DNA of 64,000 nt from Branchiostoma floridae (GCF_000003815.2 NC_049991.1:9635182-9699181), one strand, 5' to 3'; shown: positions 12,801 through 25,800, numbered from the stretch's first letter. Made by a program: numbers and translations. Notes: a model not told the origin generated them from the sequence alone.

Positions 12801-15800
12801 TTTGACAAGAGTCAGCTTTTAATTAGTTGTTCTACTTTCTAAATAGAATAGGTTCCATTCTTAACTTCACAGTTCAAGATCACACTCCAATATTGAATGC
12901 AAAGGTTTTTTTTCTCTCGACATGAATAGATAATTGCGGACCCATCCGATATCAACGTCCTTCCTGACTACAGCTCGGACCCACGCGTAGTCACCAACCT
13001 GACGGACGGTGTGAATCGTACGCGGGACGACATCCACATGTGGCTGGCTCCCTACACGCCAAACGGCAACCACTACATCTGTCTCACCTTCCAACAGCCG
13101 TGTAAAGTGGCCATGATAAGAATATGGGTATGTTTGATTCTTAGCCATACATTGAATTGAACAAAGCACACTGTCAGTTACACTACTGTATGGTAGATAA
13201 ACGCTAGTTCGCCTTTATCCATGGGGTGTCCTATATACGTTGTTTTAAAAAAGAGGATTTTTAGGGACATCAAGTTGACAAATGGTTGCTTGAAACTGCA
13301 ACGTTTTGAACATATTGCAGTTTTAAACCAAAGTCTGCTGACTTGATATCCCCCAATGACCAGTTTTTAAAAACAACGGATATAGATTACCCCGCGGATA
13401 AAGGTTAACTAGTAAGTAAACATTACTAAGAACATACTTTATGTCTTACTATTATTCTGCCTAATATACATGTAGTATGTTGTTTTAGGACTAGGTATAT
13501 CAACATGCAGAGAAATAATACAGATAATCTTTGTATTAATATTTAATTGATGTAAGACATCATGATGTATTTACTTACACAAGTTGATTTTTATCTTTTA
13601 TGATTTTCAGAACTACAACAAGTCCAGAATTCATTCATTCAGAGGTGCAAGGGACATTGAGATGATGCTAGATAAAAGTTTAATTTTCAAGGGAGAAATA
13701 GCAAAGTAAGTATTCATTCTTGTACAGAATTGTGTCCATACGTGTTGCTGATGTGAATGCTTTTCAGCACCAAGGACATTAACTTTTTTAGAATTGTATT
13801 TCTTACTCTATCATTATTATAAAAAAAAGAACACATTTCCTATTCTGTATCAAATACGGCTTTAAGCAGTCAATCAGATGATATGTTATCACCAACATTT
13901 GTTCCTAAGAATTGTAAATACAGAGACTTTTTGTACCTCAGGTATTTTACATTGTTCCTCTTTAAAATTCCATTTTTACAATGACATCATTTTACTACAG
14001 AGCAAGTGGTCTGCTGCAGGGTGACTTGGACTCCTTTGGTGATGTAAGATTGTTTCTTTATTACACTTAGTGTTGTAACAGTTCTGGTAGGTGATTGTAG
14101 ATACAGGATCACATGGATGTAAAATCAAGGGTACCCAGTGTAACATTTGGTCTTAGTGGTAGGATTTGGGCACTTACCTATACGTCAAGGTGACGCGTCT
14201 ATGCTATGCACTCTCACCAATATAGCCAAGGACCAGGGTTCAGTGTACAGTTTGATGGGATCTTTATTACTACGACCGATTGTATACAGTTTCAGCAAGT
14301 GAACGGAGGTAATGATATTGACTAGCTTAATACAAATAATACAAGATAAGATACCTGGACAGATGCGGGTGGATGATACTAACTAACCGGTTACGTAACT
14401 ACGGCGGCGGAAGATGCGGTTGACCTTGTCCCTGAGTCTGCTTCTAGCCTAACAAGCGCGTACCGCGCCTTACATTACGTCAATTGGAGGCGGAGCTTAC
14501 GCGAGCGCTGCGGGGCGTGGTCAAGCTGACGTCAGAGCGCGCCCAGGGTCACGTGCTCTCACCACGCGACCCCTGGACCGCCCAACGCAATAATGAGACT
14601 TGCTACACCAGACATACCATACAAGACAGTTCAGTAATCATTTACAATATTCTGAGGAGCTAGAGATAAGCTGTGACAAAGAAAACAATGTCTTTACTAC
14701 TAGTATCTCCCTGTTGAGTAACCACGTAATTGATAATTTGCGGCTAAACGGCTACCTCAGTGTGCTAGAGGGGAGTGGGGAAAATATTGTTTAGCAGGAT
14801 CACAGATTGCAATGTCCCCGATTGCACCTAAGAACTGACCTATGATTCCCGCAGACCATACTGTTCACCATGGATGAGGAGATACTAGAGGCCATGGCAC
14901 AGTATGATGAGACGTATGAGGGGGATGTGGAAGACTATGATGAAGAAGAGGAGGCACCGTTTGAGAGACCAAGCACTGCAGACAAGGGAAAACAGGTGAA
15001 ATGTCTTTAAGTTACAGATTCATAAGGAAGTGTGTCTTAATTCTACATTTCTCGGCAAAAGCAGCAAAACCTGTTTGAAGTTCTTGCTGGTAATATACAA
15101 CACTTTGTATTCCTTATTGCCCTTGGCCTGGCCCTCCAACAGGTAGAATTGGTCGTGGGGCAATCGATCCATCCTGCAGCTAGGCTGTACCTTTGGCGAT
15201 ACGGAATGCCCAGTGTTGTATTCTAATTTACAAAGCTTTTTTGATTTACGTATACATGTACCTCTACCATACTTCTGTACAAAAATTAAGCCCATTTTGA
15301 ACACCAGTGATGAGACTTGCTGAAATATAAGTGTTACGTTTTCTATGAGTGATTATTCTGTTATTAGCTATTACCAACATTATACCTGGAATGGAATTAA
15401 AGTCATTTGGAGCCAACTTAAATCTATGTTTACATGTATGTTTGTTGCGGGTTCAGACTGTCACAGGGGACCGACCTTTCACAACAGCTAAAGCTGCGGA
15501 GAGACAGATGGCTGCACAACGACAACAACAACAACAACAACAACAACAATTACAAACACAGGTTCCTGTGGGGGAGCCACGGCCTGATGCCTACCAGGGA
15601 CAAGGTACTGTAGCACAAAACAGTCATCAAGGCTGCAATATTTATTTTTCTTTACTGGTACGATCAATTTTTAGATCAATCTTAAAGGTCTACATTTTTT
15701 AGATTCTCTAGCTTCAATTGTAGATTTAGGTCAGATCTTTCCATGCATGACCAGGAAAAATATTGCAAACTCTTCTTGCTTTTTTCTTGGAGACTGCTGC

Positions 15801-18800
15801 CTACCCCTGTGTCTGGGACACCAGCAGCAGTATAATCAAATGATGGATACTACTACTACTATTAGACTAATGCAAGATACTTCAATCACTAGTGTTGCAG
15901 TTGAATTTCACTGGGACCTGGGGCGACCCCCACTACCTGGGGCTGACTGGACTGGAGGTGCTGGGCTGGGAAGGAGATCCTCTGACTCTCAGTCCCAGGA
16001 TGGTCAGTGCCACCCCTAGGGACATCACAGTACTTCCAGGGTATGAGGATGACACCAGGACTTTGGATAAGTAAGTTAACCTTAAAGTTTGTAACTGTGT
16101 TATCCTATATCCTGTGAACATCACATTTCCAAACTCGGGCCCAGCCGGGCTGTTTGTGGAAACGAAGAATGGAAAATGTAGACATAAAAATATACACAAA
16201 TAATGCCCGCAACTATTCTCTTTATGTCTTGTATAGTTCGGTGTCTTTTATATATACTTTTTTGTTCCAGAAAGTGGCTCGGCCGGACCCCAGTTTGAAA
16301 ATGCAACGTAGGCTTGAAGGATAGGTCTGGATGTGGAACAATACTGGGCATTACATTGCTTTGATATGTCATGATTTGATATTTGCTTTTTTTTAGGTTG
16401 GTGGATGGCTGCAATGTGACCACAGCAGATGAGCACATGTGGCTGATACCATTTAACGAGGGGGACGGCCATGTCTTGACAGTTGACCTGGGCCAGCCAC
16501 AGTACCTGACAGGGCTGAGGTTCTGGAACTACAACAAGGGCCGTGAGGACACTTACAGAGGGGTATGAACATTACATCATTGGGTGTAATATAAAAGAGA
16601 CTGATACAGTGTGTTGCATGTGTGTCTTATTATAATAAATGTAAAATTTTCTTGAGTAGTCAGTCTAGTTTTTAGAACATGTAGCACTCAAAAGAGTCCC
16701 TCTCTAACCAAAATGTTGGAGTGATGAAGATGGGTTTATGAAATTGGATAAAGTCCAGTTCTTTTATTACTATGCATCTTTTTTTCATTACTTACTTTAA
16801 ATGTACTCCTAGAAAGTATATCACAATCATGGCAATGTCAATATAAAGTGACTTAAATAACAGCATTTGCCTTTTTTCACATTGGGTTGTTGTTCATACA
16901 TAACCTTTTCTTTTTTAAACGTTGATTGCATGTAGGCCAAGGTTGTCCACCTGGTGTTGGATGGACAGGTCATCTCCCCACCCCAAGGTTACCTTATCAG
17001 GAAGGCTCCAGGGAACTGTAACTATGACTACGCACAGGACATCAGCTTCTCTCAGAGCCCTGTCTCCTCACAACCTGTTAAACTGTCATCACAACCCCTG
17101 GAGCTTTCTGTTAGGTAAGACAGGAATGCTTGGATGAGCTGTGATTGTAAGCGTTAGTTCACCTTTATCTTTGGGGTAACCTACATGTCAGTTGTATTTA
17201 AAAATGGGGTATTTCGGAATATCAAGTCAAAGGACAGTGGATTCAAACTCTCCAATATTTTAAAGATCATATTACAATTTAAAACCACCGTCCATTGACT
17301 TGATATTTCTACATTGTTAATACCCTGTTTTTCAATACAACAGGTATAGGTTACTGTGGATAAGGTGATCTAACAGTACCACCAAAAATTTGCTAAGGAG
17401 TATTACTAAGTCTATGATTTTCTTGTCACTGCATGCGATGCCATGTACAAGACAGTACATTTTTAGTGTCATTGTAATCATGTAATTGTCCTGTAACAGT
17501 TACCCATATTTCATTGTCCATGATCTGGATTTTGACACAAGTTTCTTAATGTGAGAGTTTCTGTCCTTTATTTCTAGAATAAGCAAAATACTGTAAACCT
17601 TGTACATTATATGCGAGACCAATACTGCTGGCATAAAAAAGATAAGGGTCACAGTTTTGTCGTCTTCTCAAATCCACAGCAGCTATGGTGGACGTCCTGC
17701 CAGGTGGTTAGATAAAACCAGGTGAACCAGAGTGGGCACCACTAAAACTACTAACAAATTAACTGGTTCTTGAGTGCTCTGTACTTGTTGGCATAATATA
17801 TGTTTTTCATCACCACCTTTTCTTTTGTGCATTGCATCACAAGAAAGCAGAGCTAGCTCCTGAAATTGTTTCAATGTTTTATATCTAAGAGTTACAGTTT
17901 GACATTAAACCTAAGCCTGTTTGAACTTACATTGAATTTTGTTTATCTTAACATGATATTGATGTCTTTCAATTGATGGCAACAGATTTTGTCACTTTTA
18001 CTGTTGTGTTTCTTTGGAAAATAAACTGTTTGTGAGTTTCCCAAGTGATGTACAACATATAACGGTTGTCGTCTGTATGGAGTACTTATGTAAGCTTCTT
18101 GTTATGTGCAGACAGAGTAAGCTGATGAATGAAGAGGCCAGTCAGGACTACGAACCACTCATCATGCCATGTGGATGTATCCTCTGCTGTTGTTGAACCA
18201 TTATCTTTTATGTATAATAAGCTTAATTTTGCTTATTAATGTTTCAATCAAGTTCCTGTTTTTGTATTTCAATTTTACACGTTGTAAGCATGTACAAGTA
18301 GATCCTATGTTTTCCTTTGCTTTGCTTAATCAAAAAAGACCTTATGGTCAGTGCTGTTTAGGCCTAGGAAAAAAAATGTTGTGTTTCCTGTTTCCCTACC
18401 TACCCTAGAAAAACCTGCCGACCCTAGACTTTTTTTGGGGTGGGCAGAGGAGTCACAGTTTCCAGTTAGAATTTTTATTCAGCCTGCTTCCTATTGAAGC
18501 AAAAACACTGCTTGTTCTATCAAATGAAGGATAAATGTATCTATTGTGCACAAAATTAAAGTTTGACATTAAAAGAGAAGTGTCCTCATGCACTTCAGTT
18601 TACTTTGTTCGACTGTATTGTAATATGTATCACTAGAGTTTTGGCCAGCCAAAAAAAAAATTAAAAGAAAAAAAGAAGATAATCCCTTCCTACCGACCCT
18701 AATTTTTTCAGGACTGAAACAGGACACACAACATTTTTTTTCCTAGGCCTTACAGAGTTGCTTGACGTTTATTATATGACTTCTGTAATTATTTATACAC

Positions 18801-21800
18801 AATGACATGTATATAATAGAGAGCTATGATTATAAAAAGTCTATATGTTGTGTCCTTAACCCCACCCAGTTGTGTTTGAGCTCCAGCTGCTGTCGACCTG
18901 GGGTGACCCCTACTATGTTGGGCTGAATGGTCTGGACTTCTACAACGAGAATGGGGACCAGATCCAGCTGACTCAGAACAGTATCCTTTACATGCAGCAT
19001 GTGCAGATGACTTACCAGTGGTTACTTTAGATACAGACTTTAAAAAGTGTTTGCCATGCAGTTGGCAGGTTGTGAGTTCAATCCCTAGCTATAGCCAAGT
19101 CATACAAAAGACTTGAAACAAATGGTAAATACTGCTTTCTCTGCTTAGTAGCAATCAGCATTTGGGTATGGTAGTTGAACACACACACCACTACTAGTGG
19201 ACTAGCCCTCTACTGTAGTGACTGCACAAAGCTGATTGGCCCAGGGCTACAGAAATGGAGATGGGTGCCACCCTATGCATCATCTTGTATGGGAAGGACA
19301 TGACAAAATTTGGAAAGTTAGAATCATACCCAGTAGAATTCAACTACAGTATATATACTCAGTCTGTTATAACATACAGCATGATATGATGTGACATGAG
19401 GTTTCTGGTACAGCCAAAAGAACAGAAAGAAGCTCAGTTTGCTATGTATATGATATGATTGAGCTTTTTCTATCATTTCAAGTTTACACCGTCACAATTT
19501 GCTGGTACAGCCCCTTGACTGATGGCACAGACATTGCTGCGTACCCTGAGAGTGTGAACGTGCTACCAGGTGTGGAGGGGGATGTGAGAACACCTGACAA
19601 GCTCATAGATGGGAACAACTGCACCAACGATGGCAAAAACATGTGGATAGCACCTGTCCTACCTGGGGTGGTGAGTCAGAGTCAACATACTATACAATCA
19701 TGTATGACAATTAAAGCAAAGTTGTGGTCCGAAGGCCGAATTATCAGGCCACACTCTGGTTTATATTTACATGCAAGAAAATTATTATGGGACAGTCGTA
19801 GAGCATAAACTATACAAGATAAACAAAATGCAATTACATCAGCAACTGATTTACATGTAAAATCAAGCTTGAACTATCTAATTTTTTTTGCTGCAAAATT
19901 TGGCAAAAACTAATTGTCCTATGTGGTGCAGAAAGCTAAGGGTCTGACTATTCATTCAATGATTTGGATGACATTGGATGCAGCAAGATGCAATTTATTT
20001 GATATCATGATAGTAAATCCGTGTTTTACTTATTGTCGATTTCTTTCACTGTTGGGATAAGCTCCATCTTAAGCCCATTGACTTTTGTTTGAACTGGCCA
20101 AAGGAGCAAGGAGTACAAGCAAAGATTCCAAAACATCCAAATGATTTGGACCACTAGCTCTTCTGCTCCATGCATGGTCCTTTTCTTTGCTTTACCAAGA
20201 ATATCACCTAAAGTCCTTGGACTTTTAGACAGCATTTGACAAATTGATTTACACATATCCTTGTCCCAACAGATCAACAGAGTGTATGTGATATTTGACC
20301 AGCCACAGACAGTCTCCATGATTAAGTTGTGGAACTACAGCAAGACTCCAACCAGGGGTGTGAAGGAGTTTGGGGTAGGTGGAACCATAAACACTGTCAA
20401 AAATCCATTAGCTTTAAGAGAATGAAAAGACTTACATGAACAAGTTGAGCTCCAAAGTTGCACAAATCATTGTGCCAGGTAATGTTTCCTATGGCAGGTA
20501 CATTGTAAGACTACTTGTACCTTTGAAATACACAACTTTTGAATGTGCATCCTTAATAATCTTCGAAGATTAAAGGATAATTATTGCATTAGTGCAATTG
20601 CTAGATGTTAAGTCAAAACAAAGCATTTTGTTTCTGCATTTCATATAATGCAATGATGTATTTTATATTGCTGGGGAATTTTTTGAATGGGAAGTTTCTG
20701 TACAAAGTCAACCAAATCCATTTCTCTGTGTCAGGTGTTGGTGGATGACCTTGTTGTGTACAACGGTATCCTGGGCATGGTGCCGGCCACACGTGGGATC
20801 CTGCCCACATGTGATGCTCCCACACCTTACCACACAATCCTCTTCACCGATGATGATGCTATCGCTCAGAGAGAGAGACATACTGTCATCAGGTATACGC
20901 TTGTGGCATCTTTTAGTAATGTGCGTCAGAGTAGAAACTACATGTATTTGCAAAGAAATTTAATGCGTCCACCATATTTTTAAATATCTTTTGTGTCTTC
21001 AATATTTTTCTCTTTGTGTATTGTAACCTTGCTACCTCCCTGTGTAACAATTTTATATAAATGAATATTTGCTGATACAGTCAATCACTCCTTTGAATAC
21101 TGATCAGATAACACAATATTGTTGTTGATTTAGAATTTCTTTCAACTGTTCCTTCTCTCATTTCTTTTCTGTACACCTGTCTATACCTAATATCACTCCT
21201 CATGGAGTAAATACATGATTGTGTTTCGTTCCTTTCTACATCACCCTTTAACACACCCAGGTACTTCCACCCAAACTTCTATCCAGTCATGCCAGTTCCT
21301 CATCTTCTTAGTCATCCTTTCTTTTTACAACATGGGTGAGAGCACAGTTTGTGCCTTGTTTTCTTCCAGCTTCTATAATGCATTTGAGGGAATAAGGACT
21401 GGTGATATGACATCATCAAGATATTGCCAAATAAGGGAATGCTTTGATCACATAATGATGCATGGAAAGTTGAAGGTGTACCAATTTGGCACTAAATTTG
21501 ACTTGGTTATGGGATTGGGCAGCAAGGAAAAGGTTAGGAATAGACAAAGTAATGATGTTTCCAATGTCCAAAGGCAGTACAAACATAGTGGTACCTAACA
21601 AGCCTTTTCTATCTGTTTATAAAGTAAGCTACATGTGTTGTAAGATGTAATGTTGATATTTGAGAGTAAATGTACAGTCTCATCATCTTCCCCCACAGTA
21701 ATCAGGTCCCAGATGACCAGGATGTGAAGATGACAGATGATAACAGAGTGATGGCACATCACAGGCAGCCCAAGAAACCTTCAGTGGACCAGGGTAAGTG

Positions 21801-22178
21801 ATGAATGTAATGTAATAGCTTACTAAAGAAATGACATGGCAGCCAATAATGGCAATATGTGTATACAAAAATTATGTGTGAGGTGATACATGTACTTTAC
21901 TAGTTGTGGTATGCTATTTGGAATTTACCTATCAAAGACTGCCTCAGTCCGCTAACTACTACCAGTAGCTGTGCATGCTGACATAACCGGTACTTTTGAA
22001 GAGTTGAAAATAATCCTGGTGTCACCCGTTTGTCCAAATAGTGCTGTTGCATTGCTTGCCTTGGAACTGGTACTTTTAAAAACTTTAAGCCATCTCTAAA
22101 TTTGTTCCATGTTTTTCTGTAGCTTTACGCCCAACCACATCGGTGACAGGACCAGGAAGAGGTGCGCATAGAAGATAG
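772..22178 (+). CDS. KATNIP: Katanin-interacting protein (KATNIP), 3' 37 coding exons, N-terminus outside window
   Basis: The family acts on microtubules at the ciliary base with katanin; the human gene is a Joubert-syndrome gene. Exons by eye: 772-927, 1142-1205, 1571-1648, 1935-1962, 2093-2161, 2556-2602, 3091-3263, 3857-3991, 4447-4556, 5111-5315, 5761-5997, 6575-6724, 7128-7383, 8061-8211, 8574-8678, 9025-9084, 9389-9435, 9951-10050, 10832-10962, 11429-11635, 11972-12062, 12285-12426, 12930-13127, 13611-13705, 14001-14043, 14855-14995, 15457-15604, 15893-16070, 16397-16562, 16936-17114, 18112-18176, 18870-18980, 19531-19670, 20273-20374, 20735-20892, 21699-21793, 22123-22178. They sum to 4617 nt with phases agreeing throughout, giving 1538 residues (human about 1600). 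Diagnostic stretches include [43 protein letters not shown] and the terminal ALRP. The acidic N-terminal half is low-complexity; four homologous beta-rich blocks follow. Small-exon boundaries (1935-1962, 9389-9435) are the least certain. Confidence 0.93.
2634..2817. mobile_element. Foldback/MITE, about 58 bp arms, KATNIP intron
   Basis: The left arm 2634-2692 (CCAGTCTTTGTCAA, CAATCCACTGCT) is the imperfect reverse complement of 2757-2817 (AGCAGTGGATTG, TTGACAAAGACTGG). The spacer is about 65 bp. There is no coding content. Confidence 0.65.
3264..3287 (+). repeat. (GTTT)n microsatellite forming a splice donor
   Basis: The donor GT of the exon ending at 3263 is the first base pair of five to six TTTG/GTTT units. 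The donor is therefore made of a length-variable simple repeat. Confidence 0.8.
4134..4290. mobile_element. Family E element, partial copy
   Basis: Carries ACTCAAGCAACCAGATATGA and GGAAACGGTCAGACGTTTC, matching the termini of the complete copy at 59925-60169. Only one end is clear here. Confidence 0.5.
5761..7383 (+). other. KATNIP: KATNIP repeat block 1 (three exons)
   Basis: First of four internal repeats, about residues 356-569 of the partial protein. The landmarks seen in the later blocks recur in the same order: an [18 protein letters not shown] motif in place of TWGDPxYxGLxGLE, then VKIWNYNKS, then a strand ending LVFNGEV. This copy is the most diverged: GHPTR replaces GDPYY and the LIDG..HMW loop is shortened to RHMW. 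The layout resembles a galactose-binding-like jelly roll, which is inference from the alternating strand pattern. Confidence 0.75.
6215..6435. mobile_element. Family E element, decayed copy
   Basis: The left end TTCAAAAGTTACTCAA and right end CTTTTGAGTAACTTC are inverted relative to each other. The interior contains GGTCAGACATTTCAGATGGC, shared with the copy near 4190. Intron of KATNIP. Confidence 0.55.
8712..8810. repeat. Compact 40-bp-stem hairpin (family F, short form)
   Basis: 8712-8752 and 8771-8810 are near-perfect reverse complements, starting CCTGAGTACCATCCTC and ending GAGGATGGTACTCAGG, around an 18-base loop. Its ends resemble those of the larger element at 50270-50666. It sits in a KATNIP intron. 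Confidence 0.8.
9557..9842 (+). mobile_element. tRNA-derived SINE with 12-bp target-site duplication
   Basis: The exact 12-mer TAAGAATTCTGT flanks the element at 9545-9556 and 9843-9854. The head (about 9566-9635) is tRNA-like: an A-box-like TGGCGTAACTGG, a stem GGCTCGGAA, and a B-box-like GAGTTCGATTCC. A tRNA-unrelated body follows (CTTGGGAAAGGCACTTTACA), then a poly(T) tract of about 44 bases at 9799-9842. It is inserted in the intron before the KATNIP exon at 9951. A poly(T) rather than poly(A) tail on the head strand is unusual. Confidence 0.85.
10485..10831 (+). repeat. Degenerate minisatellite of decoy splice acceptors
   Basis: Units of roughly 60-70 bp repeat variants of TTGGTACAGTGTTCCAGAG and ATGTTGTTTGATGG. 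The last unit ends at the true acceptor (AG at 10830-10831), so the exon start at 10832 is itself part of the repeat. Earlier units at about 10525, 10710 and 10760 carry near-identical CAG/TGTTCCAGAG or CAG/AGTTCCAGAG junctions. Confidence 0.75.
12285..13705 (+). other. KATNIP: KATNIP repeat block 2 (three exons)
   Basis: Second repeat, about residues 867-1012. It reads [17 protein letters not shown], then a linker with [11 protein letters not shown], then [31 protein letters not shown] and SLIFKGEI. All landmark motifs are intact. The exon break inside the IRIW/NYNK motif falls between W and N at 13127/13611. Confidence 0.8.
13203..13412. mobile_element. Family A MITE, copy 1
   Basis: Terminal inverted repeats GCTAGTTCGCCTTTATCC and GGATAAAGGTTAACTAG enclose a partly palindromic centre. 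Sister copies lie at 17151-17375 and 42623-42851. No coding capacity; KATNIP intron. Confidence 0.75.
13763..13778 (+). promoter_or_regulatory. KATNIP: RE1-like motif in KATNIP intron
   Basis: Exact TTCAGCACCAAGGACA, about 60 bp after the exon ending at 13705. It is the same 16-mer as in the palindrome centre. Confidence 0.4.
15517..15549 (+). repeat. (CAA)n microsatellite encoding poly-glutamine in KATNIP
   Basis: Nine consecutive CAA codons (preceded by CAA CGA) within the exon 15457-15604. All codons are CAA, so the tract is likely to vary in length between individuals. Confidence 0.9.
15893..17114 (+). other. KATNIP: KATNIP repeat block 3 (three exons)
   Basis: Third repeat, about residues 1123-1296: [54 protein letters not shown], and a strand with [12 protein letters not shown] ending RKAPGNC. 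This is the part most like the human protein and anchors the gene identification. The start of the first exon is set by phase: the previous exon ends with one base, so the acceptor at 15891-15892 keeps the frame, whereas the AG at 15899-15900 would not. Confidence 0.85.
16119..16310. mobile_element. Family B MITE, copy 1
   Basis: The ends are inverted GC-rich blocks, CTCGGGCCCAGCCGGGCTG near the left and GGCTCGGCCGGACCCCAG near the right, with CACATTTCCAAAC-type tips and an AT-rich centre. Other copies are at 55707-55869, 61071-61264 and 62490-62691. Intron of KATNIP. Confidence 0.75.
17151..17375. mobile_element. Family A MITE, copy 2
   Basis: Same architecture as the copy at 13203: GTTAGTTCACCTTTATC at the left, ATAGGTTACTGTGGATAAGG and GATCTAAC at the right, and an internal palindrome around TTGACTTGATAT. 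Confidence 0.7.
18359..18752. mobile_element. Family D foldback element, complete copy
   Basis: The ends TAGGCCTAGGAAAAAAAA and TTTTTTTTCCTAGGCCTTA are inverted, extending inward through TGTTGTGTTTCCTGTTT and the complementary GAAACAGGACACACAACA. A truncated relative is at 35812-36113. Noncoding; KATNIP intron. Confidence 0.8.
18870..20892 (+). other. KATNIP: KATNIP repeat block 4 (four exons)
   Basis: Fourth repeat, about residues 1319-1489: [77 protein letters not shown], then [13 protein letters not shown]. The acceptor at 19529-19530 (after GATGGCAC) is chosen over an upstream AG because only it restores N-I-A-A across the junction. Confidence 0.85.
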
Positions 22179-22860
22179 TAACAGATGCCCTTTCCTGACA
22201 AGAAGACTTGTTTTACTGGCTAGATTGAAATATAGGATGGACATTGTACCTACTATGTACCTAAAATGTATATAATAATGTATACTGTCATTGAAAGTGT
22301 TACAGTCAGAGCAAATAGACAGTAGGTCTTATGGATACCAGATATTATCTTTAGGCTGTGTTATATTGACATACATTGTAATTTCTCCCTGTGATACAAA
22401 TGTGTATTCATATCATAGTGTATAATTCTGGCTGTTACTCCACAGTATCGTTGCATAGAATAGGATATTTACTCTCACTGTGAACCAATTTTTCTGTCCA
22501 CGCTTGCACAACTATGCATTGGCAACACATGTACAATATTCCAATGCCCATTTTTCCACCCTATACATTTGTACTTACATAATATCATTCATAGAAGTAG
22601 ATAGGTTTTCTTCATGACACTGTGTGTATGATGTTTTAGACCATTGGCAGCTCTTCACAATACAATTGTTTTGAAATGTAATCTTGCTGCAATAACATAC
22701 TCATCACTTCTTACTTAGGAGATAGACATGTGCCTTGTACACAGTTCATTTGGAATTGTTAACACCACCATTCAACACTGTCAACACTTCTTAATGCTTG
22801 CATTCCATGAATGTACCCAGCTTGAGGGATTGCAATAAACAGATCAATCAATACTGGTAT
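22179..22860 (+). other. KATNIP: KATNIP 3' UTR with candidate poly(A) signal
   Basis: AT-rich noncoding sequence follows the stop codon. The first clear AATAAA is at 22834-22839, so a message end near 22855 is plausible. From there to 23212 I see nothing recognisable. Confidence 0.5.
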
Positions 22861-25800
22861 GGATTTGTGTATTTGTGTGCCCCTTTACAAGTATGTGTAC
22901 AACAAATTGTATTGGCCGACAGGATGATATCCACTTGCTTGATAATAAGAGATTTCATTTGCCTGGGGCGATTTGGCCAATGACATTGTCCAACCCTGAA
23001 CCAAGTTTTAGACATTCTAAAGTATCATTCTACAAAGTCAGTTCTGTCATAAGTCTGTCGACACATTGTGACAAAGTATAATGAGGTAGAGACAGTCAAA
23101 AGGAATACAGATGTTCAAAAACTACATGATAGTAAAGGACTTAAATTGCTATGGATGCTCTGAAATTGCTTATATTGTATCTCCATTTCTTATTCAACTA
23201 TAAGACATTAGATATAGGTCTCGTTTAGCCAAGAGCCCTGAACGTGCACTCTCAGAGCTCTTGTTGCCCAGACGGCACCATTTGCGAGGAGGCGAGACCA
23301 GTCACCGTCCAACAGAGGGGATAGACAGACAACCAGGTTCCCTCAACAGCAGGAAGTTATAAAAAGTCTTCAATTTTGTAGTACTAAACATATTTTAAGG
23401 GTCAGTTTGATATGTTTTTGTACAGAGGTTATTGACAGCCTGAATTTTGAGATTTGAATTTTCAATGAAGTCCAGAACGTTTTCTTTCAGGTGTGAAATC
23501 ATTCGTCTTATATATTTCACACTGCGCTATGCTTGTCGAAGTATCTTTCACAAGAGAAAAAATTTGGTAAAATAATTTCTGTTGAGGGAAGAGACAAAGA
23601 AGATGCCCCCACACCTTTCATGTCCACCTGGTAAAGATGAGATTGAGAGGTAAAGGAACAGAAGTGAAGTGATGAGCTACAAAGGGACGTCTTAAGTTAT
23701 AAGTCTGTATTTTACTTACTATGCACATATCTTAAAAGCCCATTTCTATACCTAAACGTAAAGTATGTAGTACTCTATCTGGCTGACTGTTTTGTTGCTG
23801 GGTTTAATGAACATTACAGCTTAGTCTCTATATCTAGGACCTGGTCTGTGGCAGAGTGTAGAAAAGGATTGGTGAAAGGTATTGCTGGACAGCACACCCT
23901 AGATCCTACATTGTAGCTTGACTGACAAAATCCTGGAAAAGTTTCCTTCCATTGAATTTCAGTATCTTTGATGAACTTCTCAGCAAGTTGAAAGCAGTAG
24001 GAGTCAAACATATATTTGAATATAGTGTTCTCAGGAAAATATCACAGACTTCAGCAGCTGCTAGTTGAAGAAAAAAAAAATTGCAAATTGCAAATCCTGT
24101 GAACATCCCTGTGAAAAGTTACACAGCTGCTACTGAAGAGCAGAGGGCTGGGTGGTCTGAAACAAAGAAAAAGAGGCAGCCAGTGAGAATGTCAGCAATG
24201 ATTATCCACTAATGCCATGGCATTCATATTTGACTTCCATTAAATGCCAGAGGACTGAAATTGAAAATGAAAATCAACATTGGCATTGCAGTGCAGTGTA
24301 TAACATAAATGACCATTGGAAGGCATGGTTGCATCAAAATGTATAGTCTTCAGTCTATCTCCAATATCTGTGAATGACTGTCCTTTAAGAGACAAGAATC
24401 AATGATATTTCTTGTCTGACTTGAATGGCAAGATCAGCTGTGAATGGCAAAAGTATATCACTGTAGGTGTTGTACTTTTGTGGGTCAGCTGTTACCAGGA
24501 AAAGCTGCCATGGATGACCCAGTGTAATGACTTGTTTCACTTCTAATAAATACAAAATATTAAAATTTGGAACAGCACGTATGAATTTTTACGGCTACAC
24601 CCTACATCGCACCCCCTTGACTTTCTACGACTCTGGGGTCTCCTCAGGGGGCTACCTCCCTGAGACTAGTCCAATGCTACTGGAGCAGGCACACATACTA
24701 CCTGTACCTGTGTCCCCCATGTTGGCCCTTCCGAGCTGCTGTGAGATGTCCTTACTCTAACACTTGTGTACTAGGGAGGTAAACGTGAGTGCAGGGCTCT
24801 AGAGTAGGGAGGAGTGGGGGGTGTGCAGATAGAAAGATGGGTCATCGGCCAGACCAAAGTCAAATTCAGTTTTACCATTCTGCTGATGCTTCAACTGAGA
24901 GTAAATTTGAACTATTAAACCATAGGCCAAATATAGGTTAAACCATAGGTTCAATATTGATATTGCCTCAGTTACTATCACTGATTATCAATAATTTAGT
25001 ACACTATGCAAGAGTGCATAAACGAAGAACAAATGTAACTTTTCAGTGTATCGTGCAATACTTTCACCATTACAGAGTTTCACTACGTATAATTCTAGTG
25101 AGATGAATTTGCTGTGATCTGGCCTTAGTGAAGAAGTGGGCTAAGTCAGGGGAGGTGTTGTAAGTGCGGGTGTGTAGAGTGTAAACTTCTTTTTTTTTTC
25201 CCCGGCACTACCTTTTCACAAAGGAGCCCACACGGTCACTGTCGCAAAGGTGCTGTCTGAGTGCCCAGCAGTAGGGTGTGGCACTGATATCACCTGGCAA
25301 CCAAATTGTGCAGTGTCTAAGATAGGAAACTGTTTGGTGTCTGTCAGTACCAATACCTAGGCAAAAGGCTTTGAAATTACATTGTATTGTTTTAATTACA
25401 AATTGAGAAAAAAGATTTGATGCTTGATCATTGTTTCTGAAGGTAATCATAACGATTTGATCATCACATTTGTTCTCAAAGTCTTTCCATTCTGCCTAAT
25501 TTTGAGTCCACATTAAGTACTGAGAGTACAGAGCACAACTCTGAGTACATTACAGTCGGCCAGGTAGGTGAATTTGGTATCACTTGTCTATTGGACAGAA
25601 GTTGATCAATACATTCACTTTGATTAAAAACTTTGTGGACTTCTAGCAAGATGCTAACCATGCATTCCTGTGCTAAACAAGAAGCAGCATACATTTTTTT
25701 ATCCATCGCTTTTTGACGCTAATCTTCCCGACGTTTCCCATGGCCCTGTCAAACATCTCTTGTCCCAACCTTACAATTCAAGACTCTCTTCTTTAGGATT